DNA of 42,977 bases from Desulfobacula sp. (GCF_030145145.1 NZ_JAQYWD010000004.1:140622-183598); one strand, 5' to 3'. Shown: positions 33,561 to 41,619, numbered from the stretch's first letter. The notes: generated by a model from the letters alone, not told the origin. Translations and numbers: made by a program.

Positions 33561-36085
33561 TACGCCACCTTGATCCCTTCCCGGGAAAACCGGATCTGAT
33601 GATCAGCCATGGCCACAACATCCGGATTGTGAGAGATGTAATAGCAGGTATCAAAACCACCGGTGGTCATGAGAGACCGGTACAGCCCCACAAAGTTCAA
33701 AGCCTTTTCTCCATCCAGGGCACCATCCTCTTCATCACTGAAAAACGACTGAAAATTACGACCGGACTTCTCCTTTGATACCAAGGTCATGGCAAGGCGT
33801 ATGGACTTTAGAATCCAAACCTTTTCCCCGCCCGACAGGTTTTCAAGCAAAGTCTCTGATCCATCCCCCCGGAGAACAACTATATCCAAAACCTCCTTGC
33901 CTGTTTCCGGGTCCTGGGTGACGAGCTTCACGGAAAAGTTGGGACCAAAGGACTGACTGAGCAAATCGTTTGCGTACCCGGTAACCATGGGTGCAACTCC
34001 ATCAATCTCCAGGGCCTGGAGTCCGGTTTTCCCACAAGAATTCCTGAGATACGTCCATTCTGACATGTCTTTTTTTAATGAGGCAATTTCCGCTTTGATG
34101 CCTTCCAGTTCTTTTTGGGCATTTGCCCTTTCCTCCAGGCTTGCCACATGCTTGGATATGGCAGTTCTAAGGTCTGTTATTTCTTTTTCATAAGCCGTAA
34201 GATCCTTCTTAAAAGTCTCCAGATCAGTTCTTTTGTTCTTTAAATCCTCATCAATGTTGGGAATAATCTTACCCTCAACAATGACCAACTGGCCTTGAAG
34301 GTCTTTAATTGCGCCCTGAATCTCATCTGCTTTTTTCCCATGATCGGCAAACCATGCTTTTCTCTCATCTTCAATGGCCGCCCTCTGCCGGATCAGCTCC
34401 GCATTCCTGGCAACGGACACTTCAAGCTGAGGCCTCTTTTTTGCCAGTATGTCAGTCTGAATCTTCTGTTCTTTTAACGCCTTTATTTTCGCATCAATGG
34501 CCTCAATATCTTTATTCATGCCCTGGCCCTGGATTGCTATCGCCGTCAAATTTTCTTGATCCAGATTCAAACCGGCCTGCAGCTTTGACAATTCCGTTTT
34601 CAAAGTATTCTTAGCGGTGACGATATCGGCCGCCTGTTTTCCGTATGCCGATTTAAGACCAACAACCTCAGCTTCAAGGGCCTTTATTTGTTTTTCAATG
34701 TCTTCTACTGCCTTAATTCCATCTGCTGTTAATCGTTCGAGTTCAGCCTCCAGTTCCGGCAGCTGCTTCTTTGCCCCCAGGCCAGCCAGAATAAAAGAAC
34801 ATGTCTCGCTCTGACACGCCGGGTCCCGCTGATCAAGCAGGAGCATTTGGTTCCGGCATGACTTGATTTCTGATTCAATCGTCATCATTTCTGATGTAGA
34901 CAAGGCTTTCTGACATGACGCTCTAAGCTGATCAATCTTGGCGACCTTTTCATCAATATCCCGGAGCATGTCTCGCCCTGCCCTTTCCATAGCCTGGATC
35001 TCTGTTGAATTGCCCTTCTCCGCAATATCCAGTCGGGCTTTATTAATCCGCTCAGAAATGACCAGATATTCATTGGTTGCCCGTTGCCTCTGGCCTGCCA
35101 ATTCATCCAGTTGCTTATTTTCTGCATCGATCTTGCCGTCAATATCAACAATGGTATCAGATGCCTTTTCGATCTCATCACGGTCTTTCAAGATGTTTTC
35201 ACACTCCCTGATACCGGTATCCACAACACCTGTCTCCCGGTTGAAATAAGCTTCTTTCTCTGTGCCCTGAACTTTCTGTCTATCCGCTGAATTCTGCATG
35301 AGTGCTATGTTTTCTCGAATCCCGGACAGTTCTTTGTTTAAATCATCGTTCCGAAGGGATGTTTGAATAAGGACGTGTATATCAACTTCGGTTTTGATGA
35401 TGGACTGTTTGGTGGTTTCCATTGAAGAAAGGATACCGGTTTCATTCATGCGGAGGTCTTCAAGTTCTTTGTCGGTGTCCTGAAATCTCTCTAACCGCTC
35501 CTCAAGATTGTTACCCCGGCGCTCTGCGATCCCTAAAAGGGAACCCAGGATGGCAACACATTGTTTAGATGTTTTCTCATACCCGGCCAGCCGATCCAGG
35601 CGGAGGAATTCAACAAACAATTGCTTTAACTGTCCGGTGGTCATGTCTGATATTTTGGCTGAGTTCTGGGCACAGAAAACGGAATTGTAAAACAGGTTAG
35701 CGGTACCCAGGAGATTGACCAGGTAATTATTATAGTTTGTCACCTTGCCATCCACCTGGGGTTGATTGTTCTTCCATACAAATCCCTCGGAACGATCTGT
35801 ATCCGCATCGATCTTAACCAGGGTCCGGTAAAGGTCCCCGGAATATTCAAAAGAGATGTCCCGGAAAGAATCCCGAAGAAAGAAATGGTGTCTCAAGGCC
35901 CCGCTCCTGGAAGCAAATGTCCGAAAAGGAGAAAGCGACTCAAGGAGAGTGGTCTTGCCATGGCCATTGGGACCGGCCAGGGCGATCAACCCGGAAAGAT
36001 TGGAAAGGTCCAAATCAATCTCATCTACCCCCAAGCCTTTTTTAAAACCAATGGCACCGCGTACTTTGATATTATGAATCTTCAT
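33560..36085 (-). CDS. SbcC/Rad50-like nuclease ATPase subunit
   Basis: An 841-residue SMC-type ATPase. Walker A is GPNGHGKTT (38-46). Two long coiled-coil arms follow, with the turn at Cys424 and Cys429 (PACQSETC). The signature LSGGEK lies at 750-755 and the Walker B end SDEED at about 783-787, with the D-loop ALDGEK after it and SHNP as the H-loop. With the SbcD-like protein encoded upstream it should form the complex that opens DNA ends, as gp46/gp47 do in phage T4. Its hook has C-x4-C instead of the usual C-x2-C. The start overlaps the SbcD stop (TAATG). Confidence 0.88.
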   Translation of the reverse strand: MKIHNIKVRGAIGFKKGLGVDEIDLDLSNLSGLIALAGPNGHGKTTLLESLSPFRTFASRSGALRHHFFLRDSFRDISFEYSGDLYRTLVKIDADTDRSEGFVWKNNQPQVDGKVTNYNNYLVNLLGTANLFYNSVFCAQNSAKISDMTTGQLKQLFVEFLRLDRLAGYEKTSKQCVAILGSLLGIAERRGNNLEERLERFQDTDKELEDLRMNETGILSSMETTKQSIIKTEVDIHVLIQTSLRNDDLNKELSGIRENIALMQNSADRQKVQGTEKEAYFNRETGVVDTGIRECENILKDRDEIEKASDTIVDIDGKIDAENKQLDELAGQRQRATNEYLVISERINKARLDIAEKGNSTEIQAMERAGRDMLRDIDEKVAKIDQLRASCQKALSTSEMMTIESEIKSCRNQMLLLDQRDPACQSETCSFILAGLGAKKQLPELEAELERLTADGIKAVEDIEKQIKALEAEVVGLKSAYGKQAADIVTAKNTLKTELSKLQAGLNLDQENLTAIAIQGQGMNKDIEAIDAKIKALKEQKIQTDILAKKRPQLEVSVARNAELIRQRAAIEDERKAWFADHGKKADEIQGAIKDLQGQLVIVEGKIIPNIDEDLKNKRTDLETFKKDLTAYEKEITDLRTAISKHVASLEERANAQKELEGIKAEIASLKKDMSEWTYLRNSCGKTGLQALEIDGVAPMVTGYANDLLSQSFGPNFSVKLVTQDPETGKEVLDIVVLRGDGSETLLENLSGGEKVWILKSIRLAMTLVSKEKSGRNFQSFFSDEEDGALDGEKALNFVGLYRSLMTTGGFDTCYYISHNPDVVAMADHQIRFSREGIKVA

Positions 36086-37302
36086 TAATTTACCCTCCCC
36101 ACAACCTTCATAAGGTCATCTTCATTAACGTTTTCAAGCAGATCCGCCTTGACCAGAATCTCTTCTGAGATTTCTTCCAATCTGAGCGAAGCCATTTCCG
36201 AAACCTTTTCTCTCAGGGTATTGAGCTGCAGCACTTTTGCGCACCGCACCGTTTCCCGGGGTACCCTGATCAAATTAATATCAACCTTCAAGGCCCCGGC
36301 CTCAAGGAAGGACCTTTCAAGCTCGGCCTGGTTGATCTTGCCTGATTCATCCTGCCATACCTTGAACTCAATCTTGATGTAGGCCCCTTCAATATCCTCC
36401 GGCCCGTAAGTTTGAATCACCATGTCCAGGTCCTGGATATCTGCATGAATAAAATTCTCAAATATTTTTAATAATTTGCGGGTGGGGACCTGGACAAAGG
36501 TTGAGTCATACAGGCGGCTCGGGGTATTCATACAAAGGTCATGGTAATAGAACCCTTTGTCTTCCATTTCCCCAAAATTCTGACGCCAGATGGAACCGGA
36601 ATAAAAGACATTCTCTTTCATTTCCTGCTGTTTGTGAATGTGGCCCAGGCAAACCACATGGGCATTGGCCATGGCTATCTGATCGGTGCTGACCTCGATG
36701 TCACGCCCCACCAGCTGCTGTGTTTCTGAGATGAAGGCCCCTCCCATTTGGAAGTGTCCGGATAGAATGTGTGGGCAGTTAAACTGGCTGGCTGTGGCAC
36801 CGAATGCTCCCAACAGGGTACTTAGTGCGTTGGCAATTTCTCTATCAGATTCGGCAATGCTAAATTCTGATTGAAAATATTGTTTGGTTGGTGTAGGTAT
36901 TTGGGTGATAACAGCTTCGATAAGCTTATCTGAAAGACCCGATCCTTCTGTGTACAGGCCCCCACCTGAAAGACACAGTTGCTCGGGTTTTTCGCTTACA
37001 TGGATAGAATGCTTCCCTTTAATAAACCGCAAAATCTCCGCTGACTTCCCATCATGGCTCGGTGTTCCGATGATGATAGCCACCGGTGCAATGTCGGCCA
37101 ATTCCGATACCTGCCGACAAATGGTTTTGGCTGACCTGGAGTCAAGCTTAAGGTTCTGACTGTCTGTGATATCTCCGGCGATAATAATCACGTCCGGCTG
37201 TTCCTCCCGGGCGGAACTGATCATGGCATCCACGCACTTTTCAATCTCGTCGTGGTCATTATCCCGGTAATGCCAATCGGCTGTATGCAACACTTTTATC
37301 AT
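36085..37302 (-). CDS. SbcD/Mre11-like nuclease subunit
   Basis: A 405-residue metallophosphoesterase. Motifs in order: HTADWH (DxH) near residue 6, AGDITD near 43, IIGTPSHDG near 79 (GNHD position, the Asn is replaced by Pro-Ser), LSGHFQM near 180 and LGHIHKQQ near 215. These provide the two-metal centre of Mre11-type nucleases. The C-terminal 100 residues contain the SbcC-binding part. The pair SbcC/SbcD processes ends for recombination and is typical of larger phages. Loss of the usual Asn in the third motif is worth a check but does not clearly abolish metal binding. Confidence 0.87.
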   Translation of the reverse strand: MIKVLHTADWHYRDNDHDEIEKCVDAMISSAREEQPDVIIIAGDITDSQNLKLDSRSAKTICRQVSELADIAPVAIIIGTPSHDGKSAEILRFIKGKHSIHVSEKPEQLCLSGGGLYTEGSGLSDKLIEAVITQIPTPTKQYFQSEFSIAESDREIANALSTLLGAFGATASQFNCPHILSGHFQMGGAFISETQQLVGRDIEVSTDQIAMANAHVVCLGHIHKQQEMKENVFYSGSIWRQNFGEMEDKGFYYHDLCMNTPSRLYDSTFVQVPTRKLLKIFENFIHADIQDLDMVIQTYGPEDIEGAYIKIEFKVWQDESGKINQAELERSFLEAGALKVDINLIRVPRETVRCAKVLQLNTLREKVSEMASLRLEEISEEILVKADLLENVNEDDLMKVVGRVN

Positions 37303-37303
37303 G

Positions 37304-38278
37304 CTAATCTCCCTCTGTTAAAAAATCATAGAATTGAAGTCTCTTTGTTTCACTTAGCTGGTCTGGACTGCTGACCTTTGACTGTTTCAAGAAATTATCA
37401 ATGTCATACTCAACTTTCCCGGACAGCTGGAGCAATATTGACCCCTGAGTATGGGCATCGTACGCAATGAACTGCTCTCTTTCTGTCGGTAGCTCATCCG
37501 GTTCTGGCCCTGGTTCCGGATCAAGGTCTATGGTTTCCGCAACATCGTTTGGAATCGGCAGGGTTTTAGGTGTTGACTGCTCTCCGTAAAGACCGGCCAT
37601 AGACCTCTCTGCAACCCTGAGAAAAAGACTCTTGATATCTGGATTATTGTGATCCAGGACAAACCGGACCACATAGAATGGCATATTTACGACAAGGTTA
37701 ATGTTTTCATACTGGCTTTTAATTCCCAGAATCGATCTTAAAACCCTGGCTTTTGCACCAGACTCCGCAAGGGTGAGCTTTCTTTTCCTTTTTTGGATGA
37801 CGTCTCTTTTTATGCAGAATTCAGCATATTCGGAGAACTCTTTATCGCTTTTGTTTTTATTGTATTTATCATCCCTTTTGTTCATGTATGAATCTCGGAT
37901 TTCTTCCGCGATGATTTCAAGATCAAGATCATACTCAGCCTTCATGGGATATATCCGGCCGTCATTCTTTCGAATCCCACCCACCGCGCGGAAGGATACA
38001 TACATCTTGTCACTCCGGTTGTCGGTCCTGCAGGTATCGTCAGGCAGCCATTCAACACCGGCAGCATTCCCAAGCTTGGTCAGGCCGGAATATTTAACCC
38101 TGAATTTTTTCTGTGCACAGTAGACATCATCCGCGTCCAGCATGACACATTCCACGACCGGCCGGTAATAGCTGACCGGTGTTAGGTCTGACGGCTGGAT
38201 AATTGTTGCACCGGCCGTTTTTTCCTGATCAAGAAAGGCCTGCATCTCTTCAATGTTTTTAAATTCTGGGACGTTCAT
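37304..38278 (-). CDS. putative phage recombination (annealing-type) protein
   Basis: A 324-residue soluble protein. Residues about 40-120 (MLDADDVYCAQKKFRVKYSGLTKLGNAAGVEW, then DNRSDKMYVSFRAVG) and the stretch RDVIQKRKRKLTLAESGAKARVLRSILGI near residue 170-195 match a phage family that lies beside recombination genes; 'LAESGAKARVLRSILGI' is the most conserved piece. From its position before the SbcD/SbcC pair it may anneal single strands or bind DNA. The C-terminal 80 residues are acidic with a Pro/Glu-rich linker. The family is recognised from memory, function is inferred. Confidence 0.5.
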   Translation of the reverse strand: MNVPEFKNIEEMQAFLDQEKTAGATIIQPSDLTPVSYYRPVVECVMLDADDVYCAQKKFRVKYSGLTKLGNAAGVEWLPDDTCRTDNRSDKMYVSFRAVGGIRKNDGRIYPMKAEYDLDLEIIAEEIRDSYMNKRDDKYNKNKSDKEFSEYAEFCIKRDVIQKRKRKLTLAESGAKARVLRSILGIKSQYENINLVVNMPFYVVRFVLDHNNPDIKSLFLRVAERSMAGLYGEQSTPKTLPIPNDVAETIDLDPEPGPEPDELPTEREQFIAYDAHTQGSILLQLSGKVEYDIDNFLKQSKVSSPDQLSETKRLQFYDFLTEGD

Positions 38279-38287
38279 TTGATCTCC

Positions 38288-38455
38288 TTATTTTTTCCTG
38301 CTCACTAAGCAAGCCAAACCAGCCCCGCCCAGGAACATGAGCAGTCCTGAAGTATTAACGGTATAGAATATTATGGTATCGTCACTGTCCTGGCCGAGCA
38401 TCGAAAGCCCGATCAGTGCGATAAAAACCAAAATTCCTGTGATTGCCTTTTTCAT
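38288..38455 (-). CDS. 55-residue two-helix membrane protein
   Basis: A small protein with two hydrophobic helices, KAITGILVFIALIGLSML and TSGLLMFLGGAGLACLV, separated by a polar segment (GQDSDDTIIFYTVN). The second ends with SRKK, placing the C-terminus in the cytoplasm by the positive-inside rule. I start at the ATG at 38455, which has AAAGGAAG before it; a longer reading upstream would add 12 charged residues. No family recognised. Location in the early operon suggests a host-membrane or superinfection role, unproven. Confidence 0.6.
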   Translation of the reverse strand: MKKAITGILVFIALIGLSMLGQDSDDTIIFYTVNTSGLLMFLGGAGLACLVSRKK

Positions 38456-38546
38456 TCTTTCTTCCTTTCGGGCTTTGGTTCGCTTCCCCAAGTTGGCCGA
38501 AGCCCTTTTTAAATGGTTAATATTGTTTATTAGAAAAACTTATTCG

Positions 38547-38756
38547 CTATCTGGACTTCTCTACCTTCAATTTGTATATTTCTCCCCAAAGGATAGGGTC
38601 CTCAATTTGATAAAGGAGATATTTTTTGATCGCACGCTTACAGAAACTTGATCTTGAAAAATCTTTGTCTTCAATGATTTCATCAAGAACTTCGATCAAC
38701 CATGAAGGAAGAGAGATTGAAATGTTTTCTGTCGATTTGTTTAGCTTCTTAGACAC
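38547..38756 (-). CDS. ribbon-helix-helix DNA-binding protein
   Basis: A 69-residue protein. The strand NISISLPSWLIEVLDEIIEDK and the helix SRSSFCKRAIKKYLLYQI that follows have the ribbon-helix-helix (Arc/CopG) layout. It would bind an operator as a dimer. The start is a GTG with AAGGAGC eight bases upstream; the GTG lies inside the end of the Cro-like gene, so the two are coupled. It may regulate early transcription together with the Cro-like protein. Confidence 0.7.
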   Translation of the reverse strand: MSKKLNKSTENISISLPSWLIEVLDEIIEDKDFSRSSFCKRAIKKYLLYQIEDPILWGEIYKLKVEKSR

Positions 38757-39004
38757 GTTTCCGGCTCCTTGGTTTCGAGTTGTGCTGGGGCATGAAGGGC
38801 GGCTTTGATTCTTTCTGGGTGGAACATCCAGTCGGAGGCAGTGAAATTGTAGCCGAGTTCAGTGCTGGCCTTCTCAAGTAAGATGCACCGTTTTCTACCA
38901 GGCTTGACAGGGTCTTTGTCTGATAAATAAGCGCTGATAAATTTGGCCTGAATTCCGGTCTTTTGTTCGAATTGTGGAAGTATTCCATTTGGTAATCTTT
39001 TCAT
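38741..39004 (-). CDS. Cro-like early regulator
   Basis: An 87-residue protein with a helix-turn-helix around residues 5-35 (LPQFEQKTGIQAKFISAYLSD, then KPGRKRCILLEKA), and a Leu/Asp-rich end, similar to Cro/YdaS-type phage repressors. It is the first gene of the leftward early operon and is read divergently from the S24 repressor across three operators. By analogy with lambdoid switches, it would shut the repressor promoter. AAGGAG lies before the ATG. Confidence 0.65.
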   Translation of the reverse strand: MKRLPNGILPQFEQKTGIQAKFISAYLSDKDPVKPGRKRCILLEKASTELGYNFTASDWMFHPERIKAALHAPAQLETKEPETCLRS

Positions 39005-39022
39005 GTTGGCTCCTTTTTGATA

Positions 39023-39051
39023 GTTATCCTGTTTTTTTATGGATAAGTCAA
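39023..39051 (-). promoter_or_regulatory. early (Cro-side) promoter
   Basis: Minus-strand -35 TTGACT (39046-39051) and -10 GATAAC (39023-39028) with exactly 17 bases between. It reads toward the Cro-like gene at 39004. Operator 1 (39025-39045) lies in the spacer and touches both hexamers, so repressor binding there should block this promoter. Confidence 0.6.
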
Positions 39052-39108
39052 CATGTTTTTCCTGTTTTTTTTAGGATTGTCTAATTTTATCCTTTATTTT
39101 ATAGGATT
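39025..39108. promoter_or_regulatory. three 21-bp operators of the lysogeny switch
   Basis: Three copies of one palindrome-like unit, each TCC-N11-GGA with a T-rich centre, at 39025-39045, 39058-39078 and 39088-39108. Outer bases are A/T, so each reads TATCCT or TTTCCT on the left and GGATA or GGATT on the right. Start-to-start spacings are 33 and 30 bases, about three helical turns each, so bound dimers would lie on one face. The first overlaps the Cro promoter; the third ends 5 bases before the repressor start codon. They are the obvious target for the repressor and Cro-like proteins. Confidence 0.75.
39077..39105 (+). promoter_or_regulatory. candidate repressor promoter, possibly leaderless message
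   Basis: Plus-strand -35 TTGTCT (39077-39082) and -10 TATAGG (39100-39105), 17 bases apart. Transcription would start at about 39112, next to the repressor ATG at 39113, giving a leaderless message like lambda cI from PRM. A competing -10, TCTAAT at 39080-39085 with a poor -35, would give a 20-base leader that includes an AGGAT. Both are overlapped by operators 2 or 3. Confidence 0.35.
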
Positions 39109-39112
39109 AAGT

Positions 39113-39862
39113 ATGGAAACCGCTGATTATTTTAGAAAAGCCGTGCAGGAATATTTGAGTGACAAAGAAAGGGGTTCCCAAACCTTTTTAGCTACTTCTA
39201 CTGGTATTGAAATTAAACACTTGAACGACTTCCTTGCCGGAAGACGAACAATGAAGGAATCCTTCAGGTTAAAAATCACAAATTTTTTAGGATATGATTA
39301 CCTTGACTTTCTCCAGCACGGGAAAAGGCTCTTTGAAGGGAAACAACCACCTTCTCAAAAACCTACCCCTTTCATAGTCCAGACCAATACCAGCAAAGAG
39401 AAGAAACTCCTTGAAGAAAATGCTGCAAATTACAAAGGGGTTCCACTTTTAGATTCCGGTCGCCTTGCGGCTTGGTCAAACGGATCGGCATTTGATGAAT
39501 ATGAAACCCCAACAAGTGAAGTAGTGGTCTACATACCGGAGCTTGGTCACCGAGTGAACCACACACTTGTGGCCGCCAGGGTAGGTGGAGATTCCATGGA
39601 ACCGTTAATTCCTGAAAATTCGATCATTATAATCGATAAAGATGACCGGGAATTTATAGACAACAAGGTCTTTGCCATAGCGATAGAAGATGGCGGTGTT
39701 AAAAATCTGGCCGTTAAGCGAGTTCGAAAATTTGAAAAAGCCAAAGGATTTTTATTGTTGAGCGAGAACCACAAGTATCAACCACGGCTTGTGGTTGAAT
39801 CTGACTGGCTCCGGTTATGCGTTGGCCGGGTTATTTGGATGTGGCGTAGTTTTAATGGGTAG
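39113..39862 (+). CDS. S24-type prophage repressor
   Basis: A 249-residue lysogeny repressor. The N-terminal 75 residues are a helix-turn-helix with the recognition part SQTFLATSTGIEIKHLNDFLAGRRT. A linker leads to a S24/LexA-like peptidase domain from about 110: Ser161 in VGGDSMEPLIP and Lys202 in NLAVKRVR are the expected catalytic pair. RecA-stimulated self-cleavage would release repression; I cannot pick the cleavage pair with confidence (a LAAW stretch lies where it would be). I use the ATG at 39113, not one 60 bases upstream, since it removes a hydrophobic stretch that reads through the operators. Confidence 0.85.
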   Translation: METADYFRKAVQEYLSDKERGSQTFLATSTGIEIKHLNDFLAGRRTMKESFRLKITNFLGYDYLDFLQHGKRLFEGKQPPSQKPTPFIVQTNTSKEKKLLEENAANYKGVPLLDSGRLAAWSNGSAFDEYETPTSEVVVYIPELGHRVNHTLVAARVGGDSMEPLIPENSIIIIDKDDREFIDNKVFAIAIEDGGVKNLAVKRVRKFEKAKGFLLLSENHKYQPRLVVESDWLRLCVGRVIWMWRSFNG

Positions 39863-39913
39863 TGGAATGAATTTTTCGGGTGGAATGAATTTTTCGGGTC
39901 GGATATCATTCCA
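39862..39913. repeat. 18-bp tandem repeat with inverted arm after the repressor gene
   Basis: GTGGAATGAATTTTTCGG occurs twice in tandem (39862-39879, 39880-39897), beginning at the last base of the repressor stop codon. TGGAATGA, present in both copies (39863-39870, 39881-39888), reappears inverted as TCATTCCA at 39906-39913. It could form a hairpin that ends the repressor message, or be a protein-binding cluster or the scar of an insertion. Which cannot be told here. Confidence 0.6.
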
Positions 39914-40308
39914 AATCACATGATGTCCAGATCGATTTGATTAACTGGTTATGTCCAGCCCTTTCAAGGTACTCAATTTTCAAAATATCGAAAAAAATAC
40001 CTTAAAAACAATTTCATAAAAGAGTTCACTCGATGCGCTTTTAGATTCTAAAATAATGTCAAATGAGGCATACAGAATATAATATGAATGCCGGGCCGAT
40101 TGATTTACTCAAAAATCTTATCATTCTACCAATAAAAATTCTGAGATTACATCTTGTTTACTATTTTAAAAATGATGTAATTAAAAAGATCAAAATATAT
40201 TTAAAATAAAGTATTGATTCTATGGGAATAGAAAAGTTATATCACTAATTTCGAGTGACCTTTTTTAGACTTAAGGTGTTTAAGACTTTTTCATCAAAGG
40301 AATGAATA
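39914..40308. other. A+T-rich spacer before the ATPase gene
   Basis: About 395 bases without a secure gene. It holds a possible 41-codon reading frame at 40084-40209 on the plus strand (listed separately), TTGATT (40214-40219) with TATATC 18 bases on as a weak candidate promoter for the ATPase/nuclease pair, and a short inverted repeat CTTAA-N5-TTAAG at 40270-40284 in the presumed leader. The change to A+T-rich sequence starts here and fits an insertion point of foreign cargo. Confidence 0.4.
40084..40209 (+). CDS. possible 41-residue hydrophobic/basic peptide
   Basis: A short frame, starting MNAGPIDLLKNLIILPIKIL, with a hydrophobic N-terminal helix and a Lys-rich C-terminal tail (VIKKIKIYLK). 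Such peptides are typical of membrane-active toxins, but also arise by chance in A+T-rich DNA. There is no clear ribosome binding site and no obvious partner antitoxin. It lies in the spacer before the defence-like ATPase. Offered as a candidate only. Confidence 0.2.
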   Translation: MNAGPIDLLKNLIILPIKILRLHLVYYFKNDVIKKIKIYLK

Positions 40309-41619
40309 ATGATCTGTCTCTATGTTGATAATTTCCGAGGATTTACAAAAACGCTAATACCAATCAAAGATGTGAATTTTTTTGTGGGTGAAAATAGCAC
40401 TGGAAAAACCTCTATTTTGGGCTTAATAAGTTTACTATCGTCATCTCAATTTTGGATGTCACAAGACTTTGATTTTAATGATCTAGGCTTCATTCGCTTT
40501 AGTGATATAGTTAGTGTCAATTCAAAAAATAAAAAATATTTTACTATTGGTTTGATAAGTACAAGTCCAATTAAGAACAAAGACAATCTGAAAATGAACT
40601 CTTTCATGATGACTTTCATTAAAAAAGATGGTTTACCTCGTCTTCAAGTTTACACTTATAATCATGGGAATAAAATTATTAGAGTTCGCTTAACAGAAAA
40701 ATTTGTGAAATATAAATTCAGAGACTTTCCAAAGATTAAAAATTATGAAGATTTTTGTGAAAATATCTATTTAAATTGGTCAGAGGAACATCATACAGAT
40801 AAAACAGGTTTTAGCTTATTAAAGATTGATTTAGCAATGGAAGTTCCAGTCCCTATTTTGAGCTCTATTATAGAGGATATTCTACTTGAAAAACCTCCGA
40901 AAAGGCCACAGCGCATTTCTTTTAGTTTGCCATTTTTTAGAACTGAAATAGCTTGGATTGCTCCAATTAGGACTAAACCTAGAAGAACATATGATGCATA
41001 TAAGATGAATTTTTCTAGTGCAGGTGATCATACACCTTACATAATCAATAAAATAATGGATGATAAAAAAGAGTCAAAGGAATTTTTAGATTACATAAAT
41101 AGGATTGGTTTAAGAAGTGGGCTATACAAGGGAATAAAAGTTAATCGATTCGGGAAAAAAAATACAGCCCCATTTGAACTTGATGTTGTGATAGGGAAAA
41201 ATGAAATTAGCATCTGTTGTGTTGGATATGGTGTCTCTCAATCGTTACCCGTCATCGTAGAATCCTTCATGCGTCCAAAAGGGTCTTGGATTGGAATCCA
41301 ACAACCAGAAGTTCATTTACATCCTAAAGCACAAGCTGCTTTGGGCGATACATTTTTTGAGATTGCACAGACTGAAAAGAAAAAATTCCTTATAGAAACT
41401 CATAGTGATTACATGATTAATCGTTTTCGAATTAACTATCGAAAAATAGATAACAAAGAATCTCTTCCTGATTCCCAAATCTTATTCTTTGAAAGATCTG
41501 ATAATGGGAATAAGGCCTATCAGCTTGAAATAAATGATAACGGAGATCTTCCAGATAACCAACCCACTGGCTATAGAGATTTTTTCATTAAAGAAGAACT
41601 CGACATTCTAGGATTTTAA
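40309..41619 (+). CDS. ABC/OLD-type ATPase of a putative defence pair
   Basis: A 436-residue ATP-binding protein. Walker A is GENSTGKTS (27-35), preceded by LYVDNFRGF typical of AAA_15/AAA_21 and OLD-like proteins. The signature appears as CVGYGVSQSLP near residue 305. Walker B is GIQQPEVHLHPKAQAALG (329 on), the EQPE-HLHP type with the first Glu replaced by Gln (Q331). The H-loop is ETHSDYMINRF near 365. The 140-250 region between is the usual variable insert. It ends flush against the ATG of the PIN-like gene. Such ATPases sense infection and control a nuclease in several defence systems. AAAGGAA precedes the ATG. DNA is A+T-rich compared with the phage genes. Confidence 0.75.
   Translation: MICLYVDNFRGFTKTLIPIKDVNFFVGENSTGKTSILGLISLLSSSQFWMSQDFDFNDLGFIRFSDIVSVNSKNKKYFTIGLISTSPIKNKDNLKMNSFMMTFIKKDGLPRLQVYTYNHGNKIIRVRLTEKFVKYKFRDFPKIKNYEDFCENIYLNWSEEHHTDKTGFSLLKIDLAMEVPVPILSSIIEDILLEKPPKRPQRISFSLPFFRTEIAWIAPIRTKPRRTYDAYKMNFSSAGDHTPYIINKIMDDKKESKEFLDYINRIGLRSGLYKGIKVNRFGKKNTAPFELDVVIGKNEISICCVGYGVSQSLPVIVESFMRPKGSWIGIQQPEVHLHPKAQAALGDTFFEIAQTEKKKFLIETHSDYMINRFRINYRKIDNKESLPDSQILFFERSDNGNKAYQLEINDNGDLPDNQPTGYRDFFIKEELDILGF

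Noticed and set aside
2589..36088. Many plus-strand open frames of 60-150 codons
   Set aside because: They lie opposite genes with clear motifs, lack ribosome binding sites and recognisable domains; they are shadows of the minus-strand coding sequence.
39053..39112. N-terminal extension of the repressor by 20 hydrophobic residues
   Set aside because: It would translate through operators 2 and 3 and their T-rich centres and gives an unlikely hydrophobic leader for a cytosolic DNA-binding protein.
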